Below, piece after piece: positions 53,387-61,342 of a DNA stretch of 64,000 bases. A program made the translations under genes and the position numbers. This DNA is from Pedobacter lusitanus (GTDB lineage: Bacteria; Bacteroidota; Bacteroidia; Sphingobacteriales; Sphingobacteriaceae), in NCBI RefSeq assembly GCF_040026395.1, contig NZ_CP157278.1, positions 248,001 to 312,000 of the forward strand. The letters are read 5' to 3'. The notes under the pieces were generated by a model that was given only the letters and a program-made list of their open reading frames with translations, ran no database searches and had not been told where the DNA came from. Each line of letters begins with the position of its first letter. Positions within the stretch are counted from its first letter, which is position 1.

Positions 53387-54421
53387 TTAGTAATAACTTT
53401 TTCCGGGGATTAAAAGATCTTTGTTTTCATCTGTACAAACAGCATAACTGAATCCTTTCTGGATAGCATAAGCACCGTATTGTCCTTTTTTATTCAGCGC
53501 TAAAAATCCTACCTGAATTTCTTTAGCCTTTGCAGGTTTCTTTTTAATGATTCGCATTACAGCTTCTTTACAGGCTTCTTCTGGCGGATAACCCTGACGC
53601 ATCAGTTCTACAACCAGAAAACTGCCTACATTACGGATTACTTCTTCTCCGACACCTGTTGAAGTAGCTCCTCCGATTTCGTTATCTACGTATAAGCCGG
53701 CGCCGATAATAGGACTGTCACCCACACGGCCATGTAGTTTAAAGGCCATGCCGCTTGTGGTACAGGCACCTGATAAATTTCCACTGGCATCAAGTGCCAG
53801 CATACCTATAGTATCATGATTATATTGATTACCAGGTAATCTGGTTGGAGCGGCTTTATCATATAGTTTATTCTCGATATTCATAATCGGCTCATATTTT
53901 GCTGTTTTAAGCCATTCTTTCCATGCTTTTTCACTTTCTGGTGTGAGCAGATTGATTTTCTTAAAACCATTTTCTAAAGCAAACTGTAATGCTCCGTCAC
54001 CAGCAAGCATCACATGTGGTGTTTTTTCCATCACCAGTCTGGCTACAGAAATAGGGTGCATAATGTGTTCAAGAGCTGCAACTGAACCGCAATTGCCCAA
54101 ATCATCCATAATACAGGCATCGAGGGTAACTTTTCCATCTCTGTCAGGTAATCCGCCATAACCTACACTTTGATTTTTCGGGTCTGCTTCGGGTACCTGA
54201 ACACCCTTTTCAACAGCGTCAAGTGAGCGGCCGCCGGTTGATAATACTCCCCAGGCTGCATGATTAGCTGCAATACCAAAATCCCAGGTGGAAATAACTA
54301 TCGGTTTTCCTGGGGTCTTTGTACTGGAAGAGGGCAGGATATTAGCCATTCCGCTTTTGTCAATCGCCAGCAGAGAGGCAGATAAGGCGGAGCATTTAAT
54401 GAATTTTCTACGATCAAACAT
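53387..54421 (-). CDS. N4-(beta-N-acetylglucosaminyl)-L-asparaginase, Tat-exported
   Basis: A 344-residue N-terminal nucleophile hydrolase that cleaves the GlcNAc-Asn bond of glycoproteins. The self-processing site is present: NQYNHDTIGMLALDASG, with Thr204 as nucleophile after autocleavage. SGACTTSGMAFKLHGRVGDSPIIGAGLYVDN is the family's substrate loop. The N-terminus MFDRRKFIKCSALSASLLAI has a twin-arginine motif (RRKFIK), so it is exported folded by Tat. The enzyme would finish degradation of N-glycopeptides; flavobacterial enzymes are secreted in the same way. It starts an operon with cutC (11-base gap). Confidence 0.92.
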   Translation of the reverse strand: MFDRRKFIKCSALSASLLAIDKSGMANILPSSSTKTPGKPIVISTWDFGIAANHAAWGVLSTGGRSLDAVEKGVQVPEADPKNQSVGYGGLPDRDGKVTLDACIMDDLGNCGSVAALEHIMHPISVARLVMEKTPHVMLAGDGALQFALENGFKKINLLTPESEKAWKEWLKTAKYEPIMNIENKLYDKAAPTRLPGNQYNHDTIGMLALDASGNLSGACTTSGMAFKLHGRVGDSPIIGAGLYVDNEIGGATSTGVGEEVIRNVGSFLVVELMRQGYPPEEACKEAVMRIIKKKPAKAKEIQVGFLALNKKGQYGAYAIQKGFSYAVCTDENKDLLIPGKSYY

Positions 54422-54492
54422 AAAAACGGTTTAGGTTATTGAGCTACAAGATTACATTAAATAAGTTATTAGTAAAAGGTCTTTAAACAGAA

Positions 54493-54514
54493 AAATCCGG
54501 CCCAGGCCGGATTT
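54493..54514 (-). terminator. Terminator of the aminotransferase/omega-amidase operon
   Basis: A 10-bp perfect stem (54493-54502 with 54505-54514) followed on the minus strand by a T run. It lies 17 bases past the omega-amidase stop. Confidence 0.82.
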
Positions 54515-54530
54515 AAATATAGTTTTTTAA

Positions 54531-55337
54531 TTAATTTATGAGCTTAAACTGATCAGCGTCTTTCAAAAACGGGAAGCCGCGGCGTATTTTTACCAGTTCT
54601 TCGTAATTTACGCTGAAAGTGTAAAGGTCCTCGTCTTCGGGTTTGTAGTAAACAGTATTACCAAAAGCATCTATACACATAGAGTGACCGCTATGATAAA
54701 CTTCGTTACCATCATGACCAACACGGTTAACGGCAACAACATAGCTCTGGTTCTCTATTGCTCTTGCAGGGATCAGTGCTTTCCAGTGAGGTATACGTTT
54801 ATCCGGCCAGCTGGCGATCACCAGTAAAAGATCATAAGCTTCGTCATTATTTCTTAACCAGACAGGGAATCTGAGATCATAACAAATGGCCAGTCTGATT
54901 TTCCAGCCTTTCAGTTCAACAACTATTTTGTCATTGCCTGAAGTATAATTCTGATCTTCTTCACCCATGCCGAAAAGATGTCTTTTATCGTAGTGCTGAT
55001 ATTCGCCGGTTGGCAGCATCCAGATCATCCGGTTATAATAATTGCCGCTTTCTCTGATAATCAGACTTCCGGTAATTACACATTCATATCTGGCAGCTGC
55101 TTCTGCCATCCAGGTCATTGTTTTGCCGCCCATTTCTTCTGCCAGTTCTGCTGCATGCATACTAAAGCCAGTATTGAACATTTCCGGCAATACAATAAGA
55201 TCTGTTTTTTCCTTTACACCAGAAGACAAACGCAGAGATATATTCTGCAGGTTTTTGTCTATATTTTCCCAAAATAAATAAGCCTGAAAAATGGTTATTT
55301 TAAGATTATTAATATTGAGATTGTTTGGGTTCTCCAT
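54531..55337 (-). CDS. yafV: Carbon-nitrogen hydrolase, omega-amidase (YafV-type)
   Basis: A 268-residue nitrilase-superfamily enzyme. The Glu-Lys-Cys triad is visible: E52 in LIVLPEMFNTGFS, K118 in YDKRHLFGMGEE, and C152 in LAICYDLRFPVWLRN. The pattern GMGEEDQNYTSGN is typical of YafV/Nit2 omega-amidases, which hydrolyse 2-oxoglutaramate or 2-oxosuccinamate. It is 28 bases downstream of the methionine aminotransferase gene. Together they run transamination by glutamine and then remove the amide, pulling methionine formation forward. Confidence 0.88.
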   Translation of the reverse strand: MENPNNLNINNLKITIFQAYLFWENIDKNLQNISLRLSSGVKEKTDLIVLPEMFNTGFSMHAAELAEEMGGKTMTWMAEAAARYECVITGSLIIRESGNYYNRMIWMLPTGEYQHYDKRHLFGMGEEDQNYTSGNDKIVVELKGWKIRLAICYDLRFPVWLRNNDEAYDLLLVIASWPDKRIPHWKALIPARAIENQSYVVAVNRVGHDGNEVYHSGHSMCIDAFGNTVYYKPEDEDLYTFSVNYEELVKIRRGFPFLKDADQFKLIN

Positions 55338-55365
55338 ATATTGATAAGGTAATAGGCACGTGAAA

Positions 55366-56511
55366 TTATAGTTTCATTAATCTTTCAACGGATTTTTCAA
55401 GCGTATCTTGCCTTTTGGCGAAACAAAAACGCAGTACCCGGTGATCTGTATTCCTGATATAAAATGCAGAAACCGGAATAGATGCCACACCGATATCTGT
55501 AATTAACCGCTTAGCTAGAACAGTATCTTCCTCATCACTGAAATGGCCATAGCTCACGCATTGAAAATAGGAACCTTTACAAGGTAGTAATTTAAACTTG
55601 GTTTGCCCGAGCATTGAACGGAATAAATCACGTTTCTCCTGGAAAAAGACTGATAGTCCGAGATATACTGAAGGATCTTTCAGGTAATTCGCTATACCTA
55701 TCTGCATTGGCGTATTTACGCTGAATACATTAAACTGGTGGATCTTTCTGAATTCTTTCATCAGTGGCTCAGGTGCTATGCAATAGCCTGCTTTCCACCC
55801 GGTTGTGTGTAGTAATTTACCAAAAGAAGCCACTATAAACGTCCGCTCACGTAATTCAGCATAAGAAGCAAGTGAATTGTGTTTTACCCCGTCATAAACC
55901 AGGTGTTCATAAACTTCATCACTCAGAATCAGGACATCTGTACCTTTGGTTAGTTTAATTAATGCTTTAACATCTTTTTCCGTCAGTACCGTACCGGTTG
56001 GGTTATGCGGGCTATTCAGAATAATCATTTTTGTACTGGCAGTAAATAGTTTTTTTACCATTTCCCAGTCAATACTGTAATCAGGAGGGGTCATCTCATA
56101 AGATTTAACCAGTCCGCCCAGCATTTTTATAGTAGGAGCATAACAATCATAGGCAGGTTCAAAAATAATAACCTCATCACCAGCCTGAATACAGGCTGTC
56201 AAAGCAGTAAATATGGCTTGTGTGCCACCAGCAGTAATGGTTACTTCTGTATCAGGATGATAATTTGATCCATATTGAAGATTTACTTTATCGGCAACCA
56301 GCTCTCTTAAAGATTGAACACCCATCATTGGTGCATATTGATTATGCCCGTTTCTCATTGCATCCGCAACAAGTTCAATCAATTTAGGATCACAGTCGTA
56401 ATCAGGGAATCCCTGAGAAAGGTTAATGGCGTTGTGTTCAGCCGCTAACTGGGACATCACTGAAAAAATAGTGTTGGATATTCCCGGAAGTTTCGAGTAT
56501 GTAGCTATCAT
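55366..56511 (-). CDS. ybdL: Methionine/glutamine aminotransferase (YbdL-type)
   Basis: A 381-residue fold-type I PLP aminotransferase. INLSQGFPDYDCDPKLIELVADAM and NQYAPMMGVQSLRELVADKV are the N-terminal signature. NSPHNPTGTVL and ILSDEVYEHLVYDGVKH bind PLP, and the Schiff-base lysine is K232 in VASFGKLLHTTGWKAGYCI. The end carries RFCFAKRQDTLEKSVERL. Relatives favour methionine and glutamine (methionine salvage). It is the first gene of a two-gene operon with the omega-amidase. Confidence 0.9.
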   Translation of the reverse strand: MIATYSKLPGISNTIFSVMSQLAAEHNAINLSQGFPDYDCDPKLIELVADAMRNGHNQYAPMMGVQSLRELVADKVNLQYGSNYHPDTEVTITAGGTQAIFTALTACIQAGDEVIIFEPAYDCYAPTIKMLGGLVKSYEMTPPDYSIDWEMVKKLFTASTKMIILNSPHNPTGTVLTEKDVKALIKLTKGTDVLILSDEVYEHLVYDGVKHNSLASYAELRERTFIVASFGKLLHTTGWKAGYCIAPEPLMKEFRKIHQFNVFSVNTPMQIGIANYLKDPSVYLGLSVFFQEKRDLFRSMLGQTKFKLLPCKGSYFQCVSYGHFSDEEDTVLAKRLITDIGVASIPVSAFYIRNTDHRVLRFCFAKRQDTLEKSVERLMKL

Positions 56512-56594
56512 GTGCGGGCAAAATTATAAAATATTCGCTGTTTTATGGTGAGCGTGTTTAAAATTCAGTCTATATTTAATAATTTGCGATACGT

Positions 56595-57365
56595 ATGACT
56601 TTTAAAACTAAAGAGAGCAGATTATTGCTTGTACTGGGGAGTTTTTTTGTAGCTAACACTATTCTTTCTGAATTTATTGGTGTTAAAATATTTAGTGTGG
56701 AAGGCACACTCGGGATAAAACATTTTAATATTAATTTATTGGGAGTTCCAAATCTGTCCTTTCATATGTCGGCCGGTGTACTGACCTGGCCACTGATTTT
56801 TATCATGACTGATATTATCAATGAATACTTTGGTATGAAGCAGGTTCGGTTCCTTTCGATATTAACCGCTATACTTATAGCCTATGCATTTTTTATAGTC
56901 TGGGGTGCAATGAATCTGAATTCGTCTGATTTCTGGGTAAATCAGCAGATTAACGGACGGATGCTGAACATGGACAATGCATTTGCGGGTATTTTTGGAC
57001 AGGGTATGTGGATTATCGTTGGCTCCATTGCTGCATTTTTAATCGGTCAGTTTGCTGATGTACTTATCTTTCATAAGATTAAAAAGATAACAGGTGAACG
57101 GGCTTTATGGCTGCGTTCAACGGGGTCTACACTGGTGTCCCAGCTGATAGATAGTTTTGTGGTGATTTTTATTGCCTTTTATCTCAACCCTCAATATCAC
57201 TGGAGCTGGCAGATGGTGGCCGCTATCGGACTAGTGAATTATACCTATAAGTTTCTGGTCGCTATTTTAATGACACCTATACTTTACGTGGTCCATAGTA
57301 TAATTGATAACTATCTGGGCAAAGATCTGGCTCATAAATTAATAAAAATGGCAGGAAGAGGGTAG
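56595..57365 (+). CDS. yhhQ: Queuosine precursor transporter (YhhQ family)
   Basis: A 256-residue inner-membrane protein with about six transmembrane helices. The family core is visible: FFVANTILSEFIGVKIFSV, GVLTWPLIFIMTDIINEYFGMKQVRFLSI, and WLRSTGSTLVSQLIDSFVVIFIAFYL with the conserved Q-L-I-D-S-F motif. It imports preQ0/preQ1 or queuine. This adds uptake to the QueE-made pathway elsewhere in the window. It is monocistronic and divergent from the aminotransferase operon; I see no preQ1 riboswitch before it. Confidence 0.92.
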   Translation: MTFKTKESRLLLVLGSFFVANTILSEFIGVKIFSVEGTLGIKHFNINLLGVPNLSFHMSAGVLTWPLIFIMTDIINEYFGMKQVRFLSILTAILIAYAFFIVWGAMNLNSSDFWVNQQINGRMLNMDNAFAGIFGQGMWIIVGSIAAFLIGQFADVLIFHKIKKITGERALWLRSTGSTLVSQLIDSFVVIFIAFYLNPQYHWSWQMVAAIGLVNYTYKFLVAILMTPILYVVHSIIDNYLGKDLAHKLIKMAGRG

Positions 57366-57477
57366 GCCTTATTTTATATTAGATATTTTTAAAACATTGA
57401 AAATCAGTTGTTGTTGTATAGTTGATTATTGAGCATAATATAGATTTAACTGTTGCTTAATAAATAAATTAAATTAT

Positions 57478-57717
57478 ATGAAAACGGTGACTTTTTCTTT
57501 TGATCATCCTGTGGCCGTTAAAGTTTTTTTTAACTGCACATCAGATCCTGAGCTTAAACAGGATATTAAATTTCTACGCAGTGACGAACATGGACTGCTG
57601 CATGTCCCGATAGAAGATGTTCCGCAGGGAATATGGAAACTTTTACTGGAATGGAATCATGACGGCAGAGACTTTTGTATGGAGCGGATAATTGAGCTGC
57701 CCGGCAGAAGTTTATAA
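57478..57717 (+). CDS. FixH-like small soluble protein
   Basis: A 79-residue protein without signal peptide or membrane helix. The C-terminal half has the beta pattern of FixH (GIWKLLLEWNHDGRDFCMERIIELP), where the usual membrane anchor is missing. The N-terminal half reads VKVFFNCTSDPELKQDIKFLRSDEHGLLHVPIEDVP. FixH belongs to cbb3-oxidase biogenesis, but none of those genes is here. The function is therefore unknown and the family link is moderate at best. Confidence 0.6.
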   Translation: MKTVTFSFDHPVAVKVFFNCTSDPELKQDIKFLRSDEHGLLHVPIEDVPQGIWKLLLEWNHDGRDFCMERIIELPGRSL

Positions 57718-57776
57718 CACTTGTTTGTATCTTTTATACAATTAAATAAATATTTTATGGATTACTTACAATCTGA

Positions 57777-57809
57777 TTGCAAATAAAAGGTATGATTTTT
57801 GTACCTTTG
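57777..57809 (+). promoter_or_regulatory. Promoter of the RRM gene
   Basis: TTG at 57777-57779 and TACCTTTG at 57802-57809 (exact TAnnTTTG) with a 22-base spacer, the same as at gltA. The ATG follows at 57829. Confidence 0.65.
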
Positions 57810-57828
57810 AGGAAATTTTTAGACATTA

Positions 57829-58140
57829 ATGAAGATATTTATTACAGGCCTTCCTTTAGAAGTAGGGGAAGATGAATTAACAGCCGTATTTGGTGATTTC
57901 GGTCAGGTAAAATCACTTAGAATTATCAAAGATCGTGAAACTGGTCAGAGTCGTGGTTTTGGTTTCGTAGAGATGCCAGTAGACGAAGAGGCTAAAGAAG
58001 CGATTAAGAGAATGAACGGTGGCGATTACAATGGTAACCGTATCAAAGTTGCTGAAGCACAAGAAAAACCTAATACTGGCGGTGCTGGTGGTGGCGGTGG
58101 TTTCAAACGCAACAACAACAACAGAGAAAGAAGCTATTAA
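57829..58140 (+). CDS. RNA-binding protein with a single RRM domain
   Basis: A 103-residue protein. RNP2 is MKIFITGLPLEV (residues 1-12) and RNP1 is SRGFGFVEM (about 42-50), which together define the RNA-recognition motif. GNRIKVAEAQEK ends the domain. The last 25 residues are a Gly- and Asn-rich basic tail (NTGGAGGGGGFKRNNNNRERSY). Such proteins are abundant in Bacteroidota and cyanobacteria and act as RNA chaperones, often cold-induced. The promoter and the terminator flank it, so it is monocistronic. Confidence 0.93.
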   Translation: MKIFITGLPLEVGEDELTAVFGDFGQVKSLRIIKDRETGQSRGFGFVEMPVDEEAKEAIKRMNGGDYNGNRIKVAEAQEKPNTGGAGGGGGFKRNNNNRERSY

Positions 58141-58182
58141 TTAGCTTTTTTCTATTGGATCGATTTTTCTATCATCACATAG

Positions 58183-58216
58183 AGAACCAGGCTTTAATGG
58201 TATAATCCCTGGTTCT
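58183..58216 (+). terminator. Terminator of the RRM gene
   Basis: A 9-bp stem (58183-58191 with 58208-58216) followed by TATTT. It lies 43 bases after the RRM stop and 38 before the next start. Confidence 0.65.
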
Positions 58217-58253
58217 TATTTCAGATGGTTTTTAATTATGCTGGATAAAGGTT

Positions 58254-58952
58254 ATGATAAGAAAATACCTGCTGTTTAACCTGGTTTACGCACTGCTATT
58301 TATATTAGTGCTGGTTTCCGGATACAAGCAACTGACGCTTTTGAACTATGGTTTAATACCATGTATTACGCTTATACCGCTTGTTTTTTTCTGCTTAACT
58401 ACAAAATTAAGCGGCCGTTTCCATCAAAGGTTATTCACAGGATTGGTTTTCGCCCTTACCGGCAGTACTTTGTTTCTGCTGAGGGGGTATGATCCGTCCT
58501 ATTCTTCATATGGGCTTATTGCCATTGTGATTTGCCATTTGTTTTATATTGGTGCATTTTACCTCGATTTTCGCTCCGCCCAGGAGCTCGATAAGAAAGG
58601 GGCCAGAATTGCTATATTCAGCAGTGCCATTATTTTTACTGCGTTTTATTTCTATCTCAGACCACATCTGGGGACTTTCAGACTGCCTGTACTGGTTTGC
58701 ATTTTTATTGTTGCCCTGTTTGCTATGATGGCTGCCTTCAGAAATCAGCGTGTCAATCAGCTTAGCTTTAAGTTAATTCTTACCGGTGTCCTTTTTTTTA
58801 TTGTAGCTGATGCGATTTTAGCACATACTTACTTTATCAATTCCTTCAAATCTTCTGATTTACTGATTGTTGTAATTTATATGATTGCCCAATATTTTAT
58901 AGTTACCGGTGGTGCAGAACGTAAGCTCTTAAGACCATTATCTGCCGACTAA
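58254..58952 (+). CDS. YhhN family membrane protein (lysoplasmalogenase-like)
   Basis: A 232-residue protein with about eight hydrophobic helices. The C-terminal signature LKLILTGVLFFIVADAILAHTYF with the membrane-embedded Asp, and VVIYMIAQYFIVTG, are diagnostic of the YhhN/TMEM86 family. Characterised members cleave the vinyl-ether bond of lysoplasmalogens. Whether this organism has plasmalogens is not known. It starts at ATG 58254 and shares its stop (CTAA) with the convergent pbpC. Confidence 0.85.
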   Translation: MIRKYLLFNLVYALLFILVLVSGYKQLTLLNYGLIPCITLIPLVFFCLTTKLSGRFHQRLFTGLVFALTGSTLFLLRGYDPSYSSYGLIAIVICHLFYIGAFYLDFRSAQELDKKGARIAIFSSAIIFTAFYFYLRPHLGTFRLPVLVCIFIVALFAMMAAFRNQRVNQLSFKLILTGVLFFIVADAILAHTYFINSFKSSDLLIVVIYMIAQYFIVTGGAERKLLRPLSAD

Positions 58953-61339
58953 TGTTTCTCTCTGTCCAGTATAGTAAATTGCTGTACAAATCTTTCTCCT
59001 TTATCATCCACCAGGGTTAATATATGTTTTCCTGATGTCGGGCTCAGACTAAGCTGATGATTATGTGCTGTTGTAGCTACATACTGATCATCTATATGCC
59101 AGTAGATTTTTGCAGATGGATTTTTATGGGTCGCTGTAAAGATAACTTTTCCTCTTTGTCCATCAAGTTCCAGTGGAATATAAATAGCAGCATTGTTTTT
59201 TGGATAGATCATATCCATTACATAATTATTACCTGCATCACCACATCCTTCCATAAATGGAGGAAGAGGTTTATAATCACTGTGTTTTATTTTATAATAA
59301 TACTCTATCGCCGGTGGCAATATAAACCAGGACTGATGAATCATATCTGCCGGGCTGATACACTGATCGGTAACCCGGAAAGTACTGCTACGGTCAAGAT
59401 GTATGGTTTTGTGGTAAGGACAGATCACTGTTTTTTCACCTGCAAAAGATACATATTCTTCAATACGGTCAGGACAGTACTGGCCGGCTTTATATCCACT
59501 TTGGAGACAGATAGATGTTTTCTTTAATTTGTTCTTGGGCATTTCAAACCATTTACCTGCAGGTAGTTGTCTGAAAATATCAAATAATACCGGTGCGGCA
59601 ACATCTATTCCGGTTAATCCTGGCCGCCCTTCTCCATCTGCATTTCCAACCCAAACACAAACTACATAGTCGGGGGTAAGACCAATAGCCCAGGCATCCC
59701 GGAATCCAAAGCTTGTTCCGGTTTTCCAGGCCAGCCGCTGGGAAGATGAAAATTGTTCCCACAAACCTTCATCGCCCGGACGCATCAGTTCTTCCATCGC
59801 ATTAAACGTACTCCAGATTGCCCCATTGTCTAAAAGAGAACTACGCTGAAGTTCATTTTCATCTGGTTTTTCATCTGGTTTTTGTTTGATATAACCCGGT
59901 GCATCATAGTCATGCGGATTATAATATCCATGATAATCATTGTAGTGGTTGAGTGATCGGGCCATACCCATATAAGTTTTAGCCAGGTCCCACATGGTTA
60001 CTTCACTGCCACCCAGAATGAGTGATAAGCCATAATGATCGGCGGGTTGACTGAGCGTAGAAAACCCCATTTTTTTTAGCTGATCATAAAAACGCGGATA
60101 TTTATAGGTCTGTAATAGCCGGACAGCCGGAATGTTCAGCGATCGGCTCAACGCACGATCAGCAGCTATCGCGCCATCATAACCAAGATCATAGTTTTGC
60201 GGGGAGTAATTACCTATTTGTGTAGGAATATCAGGAATTAGCGTTTTAGGCAGGATCAGTCCATCGTTTAACATACTTGCGTATAGCAAAGGTTTTAAGG
60301 TACTGCCCGGACTACGGGGAGCTCTGATCATATCAACATGACTTTCCAAACCTGCATTCTCCGGCTGATAAATATTTCCGGCATAGGCCATAACAGTACC
60401 ATTACGAACATTTAATACGAGTGCTGCAATATTATCGATGTCATTGGCTCTGTACCTGTTGTTGTATCTTTTTAATAATGCATTGATTTTTAATTGTAAA
60501 GCTTCGTTCAATGTTGTCCTTACTCTGGTAGTTTTGATTTTCAAACCTGCTCTTTCAGTTTTAAATCTGTTCAGCAGGTGTGGTGCGTTTTGTGGTAATG
60601 GTCTGGGTTTACCTGGCACAGGCTCCAGTTTGGATAGGTTCGCGGTAGCCTGATCTATGATTTTTAATTTTGCCAGCTGATCCAGCAAGTTATTTCTTTT
60701 CGTGATCAGACGGGTTATATTGCGTCCGGGGTGTACCAGTCGCGGACTGTTTGGTAAGACTGCCAGTGTAGCCATTTCTCCCCAGGATAGCGTTTTCGGG
60801 CTACGGCCAAAATATCTCCAGGCAGCTGCCTCCAGTCCAACTACATTACTTCCAAATGGAGCGTTAGCTGCATATAGTTTAAGTATTTCTTTTTTTTTAT
60901 GTCTTACTTCCAGGCGCAAGGCAAGAAATATTTCAAATAACTTCTGGATGATGGTCCGGTCTTGTCTGCGGCTCAGTCTGATGGTTTGCATGGTTAGCGT
61001 ACTGCCTCCGCTTACAATTCCTTTAGCACGAAAGTTCTGACGCATAGCCCTCACCATAGCCAGCAGATCTATACCCGGATGCTGATAGAAACGTTTGTCT
61101 TCAAAGGCTATTATACATTTGGCAAATTTATCCGGTACTGAATCTGCAGCAGGAAAACGCCATTGCCCGTCTGAGGCAATGGCCGCATTCAACAGTTCGC
61201 CATTGGCTGCTTCTACCACATAAGAAGTAGGGGAAACAAAAAGTCTGGCAGGTAAAGCAAACAAAAACCAGCATAATAACAGGCATATTATGCCGTCACC
61301 AATCAGCAGTTTTGATACCGCGTTTATTTTTATACTCAT
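58949..61339 (-). CDS. pbpC: Penicillin-binding protein 1C
   Basis: A 796-residue bifunctional peptidoglycan synthase. After an N-terminal anchor (about 10-30) comes the GT51 transglycosylase domain with catalytic E80 (AFEDKRFYQHPGIDLLAMVRA) and SGGSTLTMQTIRLSRRQ. The transpeptidase domain (about 300-570) has S346 in PGSTLKPLLYASML and the KTGTSFGFRDAWAIG motif. The C-terminal BiPBP_C domain (about 700-790) is typical of PBP1C only. Length is normal. It is followed (in gene order preceded) by the alpha-2-macroglobulin gene, 3 bases away, as in E. coli yfhM-pbpC. Confidence 0.96.
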   Translation of the reverse strand: MSIKINAVSKLLIGDGIICLLLCWFLFALPARLFVSPTSYVVEAANGELLNAAIASDGQWRFPAADSVPDKFAKCIIAFEDKRFYQHPGIDLLAMVRAMRQNFRAKGIVSGGSTLTMQTIRLSRRQDRTIIQKLFEIFLALRLEVRHKKKEILKLYAANAPFGSNVVGLEAAAWRYFGRSPKTLSWGEMATLAVLPNSPRLVHPGRNITRLITKRNNLLDQLAKLKIIDQATANLSKLEPVPGKPRPLPQNAPHLLNRFKTERAGLKIKTTRVRTTLNEALQLKINALLKRYNNRYRANDIDNIAALVLNVRNGTVMAYAGNIYQPENAGLESHVDMIRAPRSPGSTLKPLLYASMLNDGLILPKTLIPDIPTQIGNYSPQNYDLGYDGAIAADRALSRSLNIPAVRLLQTYKYPRFYDQLKKMGFSTLSQPADHYGLSLILGGSEVTMWDLAKTYMGMARSLNHYNDYHGYYNPHDYDAPGYIKQKPDEKPDENELQRSSLLDNGAIWSTFNAMEELMRPGDEGLWEQFSSSQRLAWKTGTSFGFRDAWAIGLTPDYVVCVWVGNADGEGRPGLTGIDVAAPVLFDIFRQLPAGKWFEMPKNKLKKTSICLQSGYKAGQYCPDRIEEYVSFAGEKTVICPYHKTIHLDRSSTFRVTDQCISPADMIHQSWFILPPAIEYYYKIKHSDYKPLPPFMEGCGDAGNNYVMDMIYPKNNAAIYIPLELDGQRGKVIFTATHKNPSAKIYWHIDDQYVATTAHNHQLSLSPTSGKHILTLVDDKGERFVQQFTILDREKH

Positions 61340-61342
61340 TTT

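Noticed and set aside
56512..56594. Possible preQ1 riboswitch before the yhhQ gene
   Set aside because: The 83-base gap lacks the C-rich loop and A-rich tail of preQ1 aptamers, and half of it must serve the divergent promoter.
59057..59527. 156-residue plus-strand frame inside pbpC
   Set aside because: It lies wholly antisense to the conserved end of PBP1C and reads as low-quality sequence rich in Ile, Cys and His.
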